Assembly: GCF_000835495.1 (NCBI RefSeq)
Contig: NW_015622547.1
Location: forward strand, 1,798,001-1,862,000
Direction of reading: 5' to 3'
Length of the DNA: 64,000 bases
Origin: Cladophialophora immunda
Taxonomy: Eukaryota > Ascomycota > Eurotiomycetes > Chaetothyriales > Herpotrichiellaceae
Shown: piece by piece, positions 31,724 to 41,317 of the stretch
Layout: every line of letters begins with the position of its first letter
How positions within the stretch are numbered: the stretch's first letter is position 1
Position numbers and translations under genes: made by a program
Notes under the pieces: model-generated
Told to the model about the DNA's origin: nothing
Databases searched by the model: none
The model's input: the letters and a program-made list of their open reading frames with translations, nothing else

Positions 31724-34078
31724 ATGTCGGGCCAATTAGTGAAGCTCTGGGAGCACCCCGATATTGCATCCACGAGCATCGAGGCTTTTCGACGCCTCGC
31801 GCAGGAAAGGCACCATCTGACTCTCGGTAAGGTCGAATGAAGGAGTCGCTCCTCATGCTCCCGCCTGGCTGACAAACCTACCTTGTGGTGCGTCTGCAGG
31901 CGACTATCACGAGCTGTGGAAATGGTCGACAGAATGCCTGAACGAATTTTGGATGCTGGTGTGGGAGTTTACGCGCGTCCAAGCATCGGTGCACCCTTCA
32001 TACGCCATTGCGCCTTCAGACGTGACGAGATTGACTCCGACACCAGCCTGGTTCCCAGAAGCGCGGTTGAATTTCGCACAGAACATCCTCGAGTCCGCTT
32101 ATGTTGCTGGGGACCAGTCGAACGCCCCGATCCTGACGGGCGTCCGAGAAGGAGGCGACGAGATCGAACATGTTACACTCTCCCAGCTGCGAAACAGAGT
32201 CGGTCGATTGGCGAATGGCCTGTCTCGAGCCGGCGTGCGGAAACTCGACCGTGTGGTCTGCATTGGATCCAACAGCATTTTCACCTTTGCCCTTTTTCTG
32301 GCCGCGGCTTCAATTGGCGCCATCTTTAGTTGTTGTTCGCCTGAAATGGGCGAAAAGGGCATCTTGGACCGTTTCCTGCAGGTGCGACCCAAGATCCTGT
32401 TTGCCGATGATTGGGTTCTATACAACGGGAAGCGAATTCCCTGTTTAGACAAGGCCCGCCGCGTGGCAACCAGTCTGAGGGCCCAGGGCGGTCTGGAGGC
32501 CGTGGTGGTGGTGCCACGCTTTGGTGATAAATACCCCGATCGACCTCATCGAGATTTCCAGAGCGTCGAGGCATTCACCGCCGGGGTGTCTGAGCAGCTG
32601 GTGTTTGCACAACTGGGATTTTCGCACCCACTCATCATCGTGTACTCCTCGGGGACGACCGGGCAGCCCAAATGCCTTGTCCACACCCTCGGAGGTGTTC
32701 TGCTAAAGCAGAAGGTGGAACAAATCCTGTGCATCGATATGAACACTAGCAGTATCTACTTTCAATATACAACGGTAGGGAGTGGATCATCTATGGAGAC
32801 GGGTTTGGCATCTATCACTGACATCTGGGCCCCAATAGACCAACTGGATCATGTATCTTTACTCTGTTTCGGGCTTGCTGAGTGGCGCAAGATCGGTTCT
32901 CTACGATGGCTCACCTATGAAGCCGAGCCTGGTGGGATTTCTCCGAATCCTTTCCAGCCAGGGAGTAACTCACTTCGGGACCAGCGCGCACTACCTTTCA
33001 CTTGTTGAACAGGCTGGCCTCAAGAAAGAAGGCTTACCCAACATGGATGCCTTGAAGGTGATCACAAGTACGGGATCCGTTCTCACTGAGCAACAATACT
33101 ACTATGTCTACAAAACCTTCGGCCCAGTGCAGCTGAGCAGTATCGCGGGCGGTACAGACATCGCAGGAGCTTGTGAGAGCCTACAGACTTCCCCTGAATC
33201 CTCGTGCCGTCGCTAATCAGGAATCAAACAGTTGTGGGCGGTGCACCCAATATTCCAGTCTATGCTGGCTGGTGCCAGGCACGAACCTTGGGGATGAAAG
33301 TGCAAATCTACTCGGATGAGGGAGAGGCAATCGAGTCGACCGGCGAGCCTGGAGAGCTGGTGTGTACGGCGCCATTCCCGTCACAGCCAGCATTCTTTTG
33401 GGGTGATGAAAGTGGTGAACGGTATCGCTCCGCGTACTTTGAGCGGTTTCCTGGTAAGAGTGATGACGCTCCCAACCCAAAACCCCAAGACGAGGATAAA
33501 GCTGATTACCCCAAAGGTGTGTGGCATCAAGGCGACTACATTCGTATGGACCCTGCCACCCAAGGTGTCCAATTCCTGGGTAGAAGCGATGGTGTCCTCA
33601 ATCCATCTGGTAAGCGTCAAATTTCCTTCCCTCGATCGCGAAATGTCTCCGCCTTGCTAACGGTCTCGAAGGTGTACGATTTGGAAGTGCCGAAATCTAC
33701 AATTGTATTGCCGTGTTTCCCGAGATCGAGGAGAGCCTGTGCGTTGGACAACGAAGGCTGCATGATCGCGACGAGCAGGTCTTGTTATTCGTCAAGATGA
33801 AAGCGGGATGCTTGCTGGATGGGAAACTAAAACGTGCCATCGAGGCGCACATCAGGAAGGACCTGAGCCCGAGACATGTTCCCAAGTTCATCTTCGAGAC
33901 TCCAGAGATTCCCATGACGGTAAATGGCAAGAAGACCGAATTGCCCGTGAAGAAGATCGTCTCCGGTCAGAAGATCACTCCGAGCTCTACGATTATCAAC
34001 CCCGAGTCTTTGAAGTGGTACGCGCAGTTTGTGGACCTCGATGACAGGGGGGCAGCGACACCAGCTAGCAAATTGTAA
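31724..34078 (+). CDS. AACS: Acetoacetyl-CoA synthetase with C-terminal SKL
   Basis: Five exons, 31724-31826, 31900-32774, 32839-33172, 33232-33609 and 33672-34078, give 698 residues. The N-terminal ACAS segment (LWKWSTECLNEFWMLVWEF) is followed by the AMP-binding core IVYSSGTTGQPKCLVH, QYTTTNWIMY, the GRSDGVLNPSGVRFGSAEIY hinge region, and the C-terminal MTVNGKKTELPVKKIV with the acyl-adenylate Lys. The reaction is acetoacetate + ATP + CoA to acetoacetyl-CoA + AMP + PPi. The last residues are ATPASKL, a canonical PTS1 peroxisome signal. The gene would use the acetoacetate made by the lyase fusion at 21572. It converges on the HET gene with only 18 bases between stop codons. Confidence 0.94.
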
Positions 34079-34096
34079 TTATAATCTACAATATAT

Positions 34097-36568
34097 TCAA
34101 ATCAAAGTAATAGTTGCCTCTATTGCTGTGGCCATTGCACTCTCATCGTCCGTACGGTGTTCGTATCTCAATGCGCCCACTCGCCGATATCGTGGACGAT
34201 CTCCATCGTGTTTATGGCGTACCTCCGCCAAAGATTCTGCTTGACTGCCACCTAGAGGTTGGCAGACCGCCGTCCAAGGTGCCGGTGGTGCGGGATTCGC
34301 ATATCGCATTGCTTCGGTAGAAGACCTTTGCACAGCCTCCAGAACCAAGCAGTATGTATTCAGCCGGCTTGGTTCCACGTCATCTTCTGTACTTCGATTT
34401 TCAGGGGACGGAACGGCCCACGAGCATATTCTGGCCAGATACAATTTCCGCCGTCTGTCGTTAGGGTCCCATGGATGGTCCATCAGGAACTGGCAAGTCA
34501 CAGGCGGTGACTCGTCGGGATTTAGATAGTCATCATGCCATCCGTTCGAATTCACTCGCCATACAGGCCAGAGCCTGCTGAGTACGTCTCTGATCGGTTT
34601 ATCTTGAAAATCCTGCGTTTCTCCGGCGTGCCTTTTCCGATCTGGCCAAAGTTCATCCACGAGCGAAGGTGTGAGTTCTTGTATGTAAGCCACTAGACAA
34701 AGAGCAGCCTGTGCATGGGCGAGTGTATTGTCCCGTCCACCACCGTACTGGAAAGACTCTAGTCGGCTGTCGTAAGGTCCGGCCAAAGCAGGAATCCCAT
34801 GCTGAAACGCACCCGGCCACATGACCTTATCTGGCAGGTTGAGGCTCGCCCATGACCAAGAGGGGACAGACAGTCGCGTGACGTTGTCGTCGATGCCTTC
34901 CCGCGCCCTAGCCCAGAGAAGGGCAGCGGGAAGGTCACCCTCCCACAATCCAGCTAGATAGCAGCCTTGCTGCCACTTTTCGGTCTGGCACATGCTTGCC
35001 AGGCCCGCCAGGGCGATCAGCCGATCGGTTTCGCGAGTGAGTCTGCGCTCGGTATAGTTCTGAATAATGTGATACCAAAGACTCTTGGAGGCAGACTCTG
35101 GGAGCTTCTCGAGGGTCGACAGCTGGAAGGCTTTCAGCGTCGGATGGATAGCGAACGTGCCGTCCTTTCCACCATTATCTTCGAGACAGCCCTTCTGACG
35201 ACACTCCCACATGAGTGCATCCGCGGTGAAGTGCACGACCGCCGTAGACAGCAGCTGCTCCTGCAATGCCCAGCCACGGTGCTGGAGAACGTGGAGTTCG
35301 GTTCGCTTGAGGAAGCTGTCCGGCTCAGAGCGTGTGATGTACATGTGTGAGCCACAGGGAAAAGGCTTCGACGAGATGCGCACCGCACGAGGCTCGAACA
35401 GACCAGTGTGGCGGCTGATGGCTTCGGCACCAGCTATAGTAACATGGCTTCCGGCGTAGATTTCGCCCATCTGCACCGATTCACGCTGCCAGTCGTCTGC
35501 GTCGTCTTGAATGATGCAGAGTGCATCGATCCAGATATAGCGAACACCGATCGCTCGGGTTATCTTTATTGCATCGCTGATGGTCTTGGGCAATGCGTCA
35601 TCTGGGATCGCCAATTGAAAGTTCTCGCAGTTTTCCCTGCGCAGAACAGTGCTCTGCTTCCGACCCCAACAGTAGCTCAAGGCAGTGTATGGCTTGATTT
35701 CTCCTTGAGAAAGGTACAGTCTGGGCGGGTGCCTACCGTCTCCGACATCAACAACCCTGGTCGGAAGCTTGTCTCGACGCATACACTGTTCGTGCGAGGA
35801 TGTACACTCATCAGCCCAGCTCTTGACGAGACCAAGGACTTCAGGTGAATCCAGATCAGGCAGAAGTCGCGGCGCCGTGATGAAATTTTGTTCGAGGAAC
35901 TCGGAAGTGCTGTCAGAGGCAGCGATCGAAGCGGCTTCTGCAGTAGCGCTTTGATGGTTTGCCATGGTGTGGCGTGTTTTACGTCCCTCGACGTCGACCG
36001 AATACCCGCTCCTGAGCGCAATGTCAGCGTTGTCCAGCCATTCATCAAGCCACTTTGTGCCGTGAGCGTCCGAGCTGAATCGGAAGCCAGGACCACGTCG
36101 GGAAAACCGAGATATTGCGTGGAACTCAACCGACGGTATGTAGCGGATGTCGAGATACATCTTTTGCTTTAGCTCCATCGACAGCATCTCCTTCGAGTAA
36201 GGGAGGCTGGAGTCCCTGCCCTCATCGATGGCCTCGGTTTGTCGCCAACCGTGAACCAGCATCCGACAGAGCTCGCACTTGGTAGTTGATAGATCATCGG
36301 AAAACAGAATCGGGTAGGAAGTGGTGAAAGTGTAGTCGAGCTGGTCTTCGACTCTCTTCCAGCCGGGGAGTCGTCCATCAAAGGCCCATACACTCTTGCT
36401 CAGGAAGTCGACTATGAAATGCCGGCACATGAAGCAAAGAGATTGGTCGACGCAAGCAGCGATCGCCTTCCTTGCTCCGTTGTGCTCTCGGCCTTGAGAC
36501 CAACCCTCCTTGAATGCTTCCTTGACTGTGCCCACGTCGGTGCGAATCTTACGAAAGAGGGATTTCAT
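34097..36568 (-). CDS. HET-domain protein, long N-terminal region
   Basis: Intronless, 823 residues from the first ATG at 36568 (MKSLFRKIRTDVG). An N-terminal third with Cys pairs (CFMC, CELC) precedes the HET domain at about 305-480: YTALSYCWG, YIWIDALCIIQDDADDW and HRGWALQEQLLS. This is the widespread 'ALSYCWG' HET subclass. The C-terminal third has SVPSWSWASL, also conserved in the subclass. The expected role is in non-self recognition; nothing in the sequence says which. The 3' end almost touches that of the acetoacetyl-CoA synthetase gene. Confidence 0.92.
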   Translation of the reverse strand: MKSLFRKIRTDVGTVKEAFKEGWSQGREHNGARKAIAACVDQSLCFMCRHFIVDFLSKSVWAFDGRLPGWKRVEDQLDYTFTTSYPILFSDDLSTTKCELCRMLVHGWRQTEAIDEGRDSSLPYSKEMLSMELKQKMYLDIRYIPSVEFHAISRFSRRGPGFRFSSDAHGTKWLDEWLDNADIALRSGYSVDVEGRKTRHTMANHQSATAEAASIAASDSTSEFLEQNFITAPRLLPDLDSPEVLGLVKSWADECTSSHEQCMRRDKLPTRVVDVGDGRHPPRLYLSQGEIKPYTALSYCWGRKQSTVLRRENCENFQLAIPDDALPKTISDAIKITRAIGVRYIWIDALCIIQDDADDWQRESVQMGEIYAGSHVTIAGAEAISRHTGLFEPRAVRISSKPFPCGSHMYITRSEPDSFLKRTELHVLQHRGWALQEQLLSTAVVHFTADALMWECRQKGCLEDNGGKDGTFAIHPTLKAFQLSTLEKLPESASKSLWYHIIQNYTERRLTRETDRLIALAGLASMCQTEKWQQGCYLAGLWEGDLPAALLWARAREGIDDNVTRLSVPSWSWASLNLPDKVMWPGAFQHGIPALAGPYDSRLESFQYGGGRDNTLAHAQAALCLVAYIQELTPSLVDELWPDRKRHAGETQDFQDKPIRDVLSRLWPVWRVNSNGWHDDYLNPDESPPVTCQFLMDHPWDPNDRRRKLYLARICSWAVPSPENRSTEDDVEPSRLNTYCLVLEAVQRSSTEAMRYANPAPPAPWTAVCQPLGGSQAESLAEVRHKHDGDRPRYRRVGALRYEHRTDDESAMATAIEATITLI

Positions 36569-36956
36569 CGTGTTAGGGGTCGGCTCTGTCCGTTCCGTTG
36601 GTTCTGCCAAAAAGAACCCGCTGGAGACGAGGAACCGAGTTTATTATCATTTCTCTCATTGTTCTAGACCTATCTGGCCCACATTAAAGGCGTTTGCTAG
36701 AGCTGCATAATCACAACTAGTGTCGCGTGGGTGAGTGGGTGTGCCTAGCCAGCCTCACCTTAGGGCTCGCTAAGCGAGGCCAGGATGGCCCTGCCACACT
36801 CACGATTGAAGCCTTCGAACCGCTCTCCTCGAGTCAATTGTGGTTCGCAGCCGAGAGCTTCACTCTATGTAATGGGCTGCTTCGCTGGGGGTTTGCCACG
36901 ATTTTGACCAAAGATTCCGACAGCCACAACATCATCTGACGGAAGCGGCCAACCCG

Positions 36957-37672
36957 ATGTTGAGCCGCAGAGACGCAATGGAGCAAACCAACGTAGCAAG
37001 CTACAAGCACATCTATAGGCCCTTGGACGTTGAAAAGCGCGAAATTCGGCTACTTTACATGCATCCGATGGATCGCGACCATCTTAGGGAGCGAGCGAAC
37101 ACAACGACCGACCTCGCCTGTTCCATGAAGAAGGTCTCTGTCTCCAAAGATTGCCCTGATATCATGCCTTATCCTGTGCCTGGGAGGGAGAGTACGATCC
37201 CTCCATGAGGGAGAACAGCCGTGCCAAGATCGATGGCATCGATGTGCCACTCAGGCCGAATCTGGTAGAAGCTTGGCGATATCTCCCTCTGGAGAGGAAC
37301 TATTCGCAGCAAGGAAAGGGCTTATGGATAGACGCAGTCCGTATCAATCAGGCAGACAAGGCTGAACGTGGCCACCAAGTCAAGGCGATGGGGTTGCAAT
37401 GGACTAGCCACCTCAGGAAAACGACAAACTCCAGGGTCATGGTGCGACTAGATCAAGACGGCACCGTGGGGATCGGTCCCGCCAGAATGCGCGAGGGAGA
37501 CGTTGTTTTCATCTTCGCCGGTACGACCCGTCCTTGCATCTTGAGGCCCTCGAGGTTCCATGACGGCCAGTGTTTCTTGGTGGGAGAATGCCACACGGAT
37601 CACCTGATGAAGTGGAAAGATGACGACAAGACGAGCGAAACCTGGCGGAGATGGTACGAGAAGCTCCGCTAG
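36957..37672 (+). pseudogene. Degenerate HET-domain gene with internal loss
   Basis: The first part (36957-37208) reads YRPLDVEKREIRLLYMHP, the normal N-terminus of a small HET protein. A second frame (37205-37672) then gives LWIDAVRINQADKAERGHQV, the WIDAxCINQ signature with Arg in place of Cys. Soon after comes REGDVVFIFAGTTRPCILRP and VGEC, which belong to the far C-terminus. The ALSYVWG segment, the RGWTLQE segment and roughly 250-400 residues between them are missing, and the two parts are in different frames. It therefore looks like a deleted and frameshifted copy. It is divergent from the intact HET gene at 34097-36568. Confidence 0.65.
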
Positions 37673-37871
37673 GAGACTGTCGTGTAGTGTTGATACCAGA
37701 ACCCAGCCCTCGAGAAGGAACCCTTCTCAGAGATCGGCCGGCTGGGAACGTTTCATCATGTTCAGCAGATTGAAACGGACTTCGAACACCTTCAGGAATC
37801 AAGCCGCATATGGCTGTTGAAACGTCATGCATCATAACATCACATGCATTGACCAGCTGAAGACACTAGTA

Positions 37872-39110
37872 TTACAATTTGCTACTCGGCTTTTCGTCCC
37901 TGCCCTGCCGCAGAACCACGCTGTCGACCCTCCTCCCCTCGTCGTCTTGCTCGGCAACCTCCAAGACTGGGAACTCCGCGGGCATGATGCGGCGCGGTGT
38001 CGCCCCGGGCACGACGCAATACTGGGAGAAGTCTGTCACGCCTTTCTTGCGTAGGAAGTCCTCGTCCAGGTCGAGCAGGCCGTTAACTTCTTCAGCCGGG
38101 GATTGCAACATTGCCAGGATGGCGTCAGAGTAGATTGTCTGTCAAGGCAAGAAAGAGAGGTTGGGTTAATGTGATGCGTCACGACAACATACACTGACGA
38201 GATAGGCGGAAAGCGACTTACAGGTTTTCTGAGATCCTTAAGGAGATGTGGTTCTCGTTTCACCGAGTCTTGAGTTGCTGCTGATTCGATGGACTGGAAC
38301 TCATGCCTCACGAGTTAGTGAACCATTCGATTTGGATGGCATAGTCTCGGGCACGCAACAGCAAAACAAAGGAGTGACATACCGCGGCAGGCCAAATACT
38401 GGTAATAGCCATCTCCTTCCGTCCCTGCCTCACAAAATCCATGGCGAGGCCCTTGGTCAAAACGCTCATGCCCACCTTGCCGATCGCGTACGCCGTCTTG
38501 CCCCGGAAGAATCTCGAATAGATTGGTGGCGACACCACAATGATGCGTCCCTTCCAGCCCTGTTTCCCGAAGTGAGGTAGCGCCGCAGACACGGCCGCGT
38601 ACAGCCCCTGCGGATTGACCTGCTGAAGCAGCATGAAGCGCTTGACGGGCGTGGTCTCAACCGCGGACCACCAGATCGCTCCTGAGTTGTATATCAGCAC
38701 ATCCAGGCGACCCAGGCGGCGTGCGACTTCGTCAACCAGGTCCTTGACATTGTCTACGTCTCGCACGTCGACGGGCAAGGCGAGTGCGGAGCCGCCGGCT
38801 TCAGTGATCTCGCGGGCAACGGTATTGATTGTCGAGGCTGAAGAGTTCGGGTCAGGCGGGAACGAAGAGGCCGGGATGGCGCTCGCGTCGGACGTGGTTT
38901 TGGCGGCGACAACAACTATGGCACCCGAGTTAGGGTGAAATCAATGGACAGGCGAAAGATTGACGACGGTGGTCTGTTCGGCGTCATCAAGGGCAGGTGA
39001 ACATATGACTTACTGAAGTAGCCATGTTTCGCGAGGTCAACGGCGACTTGCCGGCCTATGCCCCTGGACGCGCCGATAATGAGGCAGACCTCCTTGTTGT
39101 CGGGGTTCAT
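37872..39110 (-). CDS. SDR oxidoreductase of the HSDL2 type with C-terminal SKL
   Basis: Four exons, 39110-39014, 38915-38383, 38293-38222 and 38138-37872, give 322 residues. Cofactor turn GASRGIGR, the long insert after IVVAAKTTSD that is typical of HSDL2-like SDRs, YNSGAIWW, and the catalytic Tyr/Lys in KTAYAIGKVG with the preceding Ser in VVSPP. The chain ends KPSSKL, a peroxisomal PTS1. HSDL2-type proteins are peroxisomal or mitochondrial and linked to fatty-acid metabolism, substrate unknown. Three introns are 82-98 bp. A fragment matching its 3' end lies at 7578-7652. It may belong functionally with the SKL-tagged acetoacetyl-CoA synthetase, but two HET loci lie between them. Confidence 0.9.
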
Positions 39111-39987
39111 CGTGAAATCTCTGGTGCTGCCACCTGTCTTCGTCCAAAGGAACAAACAAGTCTTCAGAACCTCAGCGACTTGAGAGAGACACGCATATAT
39201 AAGTCATATGTTATGGCCGTATGTGATGTGTGTGGGGCGGAGGAGGTGAGCACGCCATGCCAGCAGCTTGGAGTCGAGGCATCTGGATCACTAATTCAAA
39301 CTCCTTTCCCCAGATATTTGTCGGTCGAGGAGCGCAGCCTGATGAGCCTCGGCACCAATGCCTAGGCGTCTAGATTGGCTTATAATGCCAAGACAGCGCT
39401 AACCGGCATGGCTCTTGGCAGGGGCAGAAGGGAGCCAGGCTGACATCGTTACATCTCAAGATACCTACTCGATACATATCTACATACTCTCACAGGATCT
39501 ATGTTGCGCTCTCTTCAACATCTGCCCCTAGAAGGGCGCTATGGTAAACCCCAGGAGCTTCTGCTCGAACGTTCGCCCACGCTACTGCAAACACCGCGGG
39601 CGACGAGACTGCTCTCTGCCAAGATGAAACATCACTGCCTCTACCTCGACAGGTACCTAGATCATCGACGGAACTGCTGCAAACCAGACACAAAAGAGTA
39701 AGGTCATAATGTAGCGAATTTCTGCATGCTTTTTGGAGCAGACAGCGAGGTCCGTGCCCAAGAGGTTCCAAGTATCCTTTGAACCATGATTTCCAACAGG
39801 TCCTCACGAGATAGGTCCTCATCCTGGACCTGCTAGTAAAAGCTTCTTCGATGCCAGCGTGCTATATATACGGAAGTGTGAGCCAGCAGAGCAGCCTAAC
39901 TTCCTGCACTTTCAAGCCTAATTCCCCATCATTGATCACATCTCGACCAAGACCGCATCTTCGTTTGATTCAAACCCATTCGGAACA
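39111..39987. other. Intergenic spacer, divergent promoters
   Basis: 877 bases between the SDR start (minus) and the acidic hypothetical protein (plus). A TATATATA-like run (GCTATATATACGG) near 39862 could serve the plus-strand gene. No gene seen. Confidence 0.45.
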
Positions 39988-40842
39988 ATGGCGGCCGACC
40001 TTACCACTGACATCTTCTACACACTCCCTGATATCCTTCAGCCTCAAAGCAGACCCCAGCCTTCGCCGAACCCTATCGTGCCTCAGGTCATATCCCCGGC
40101 CTCCGCGGGTGCGTACCTATCTGCTCTGGGCATATCATATACTGAAGATGGCGAGGTTACAACAGACCCCCATCTCAGAAGAGTCGATTTCTCTGAAGTA
40201 ACAAACGCTGTTCGAGAATTTGCCGCCGCCGCAGAACCTACCTGGGCGTTCGTCGCCGACGAGCTTGTCTATCAATCAAATGAAGCAGATGGCGGTTCCA
40301 TCTCCGACGAAGACTCATACGAACCGTTTACGAGCGTTGTCAGCTCCTCCGACGAAGAAATGGAATCATATGAGATGCTGGCCGAGGACGCTGATCTCTC
40401 TGATGAAGAAACAACCGAGGCCGAAACTAGCGCTCTCAGCTATACAGCCACCCTGCGATATCTCTGCCTCGTCGTTGTTACCGACTGGCGGCCTGAACCC
40501 GGCAACCCAGATGTCCCCAAGAAGGAATACGTCCTGTCCCTTGAAGTCAAGCAGGATAAACCTTTCACCAGACACTGCATCAGGCTCCCACATGCTTCGA
40601 TTACCGTCCATTTACGCTGGGACGACGGTGCGCTGGAGCCACAGTACCAGATCCGCCGGGCTTGGCAAATGCCGGGTCATCTACATGAGATGTCGATAGT
40701 TCATCACAACCTCGTCGACATGCCTTGTATGGGTCCGTGTGCCCGTCGGTGTTCTCGGACGACATCGGAGGTATATCAGTGGGTGGATGAGAACTTACGC
40801 CCCTGGAACGAAGACAGTGATGACGAAGTCGCTCTAGAGTAA
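39988..40842 (+). CDS. Acidic hypothetical protein
   Basis: Intronless, 284 residues, no recognised domain. An N-terminal Pro-rich part is followed by a strongly acidic Ser/Asp/Glu stretch (about 110-145, with SSDEE and LSDEETTEAE). The C-terminal half is better ordered: LRYLCLVVVTDWRPEP, LEVKQDKPFTRHCIRLPHA and a short Cys cluster CMGPCARRC near 255. No signal peptide or membrane segment. Coding potential is supported by length, a good start and the even codon use. Function cannot be assigned. Confidence 0.7.
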   Translation: MAADLTTDIFYTLPDILQPQSRPQPSPNPIVPQVISPASAGAYLSALGISYTEDGEVTTDPHLRRVDFSEVTNAVREFAAAAEPTWAFVADELVYQSNEADGGSISDEDSYEPFTSVVSSSDEEMESYEMLAEDADLSDEETTEAETSALSYTATLRYLCLVVVTDWRPEPGNPDVPKKEYVLSLEVKQDKPFTRHCIRLPHASITVHLRWDDGALEPQYQIRRAWQMPGHLHEMSIVHHNLVDMPCMGPCARRCSRTTSEVYQWVDENLRPWNEDSDDEVALE

Positions 40843-41297
40843 AGGAAACGGCAAATGGTACCCAGGACCTGGGGTGAACTGAACGGCGGTTGAAAGCGGA
40901 GGAGAGCCTTTCCTGGGGCATGGCTTTACGAATAGAGGCCCATAGTAACTAGTTATTGAAACATACGCCTTCGCACTGTCCCCACTCCACCCACCTGTGT
41001 ATTCAAGGTCGTGAAGCCACCGAATTTCGCTGTATGGAAATTCGGCCTAGCGATGCAACACCCCGGAAACGGTTTTCCTCACTCTGAACCCAGCTGAAGC
41101 TACAAACCGGTTGAAAATAGTAGTAATTCTTAGCATCGCAATCGACATATCCCGCCCTTGTCTTCCTGCAAGGGTTTTGCAATTCTAGAGGACTTTGAAT
41201 GTCGGAAGCGCAGCATTGAAACTGCCGGATCTGGGCTAGCTCTGGTCTCGAGATCCAACCTAACCGAGTTTGGTCGGCGTCGACCCTGCCGTCGGCA

Positions 41298-41317
41298 CAC
41301 GTGATCAAGATCACGTG
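41298..41317. promoter_or_regulatory. Perfect palindrome with two E-boxes
   Basis: CACGTGATCAAGATCACGTG: two 9-base arms around AA, each ending in CACGTG, a class of site bound by bHLH factors such as Cbf1/Pho4 in yeast. It lies about 30 bases before the CT-rich stretch starts. Confidence 0.5.
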
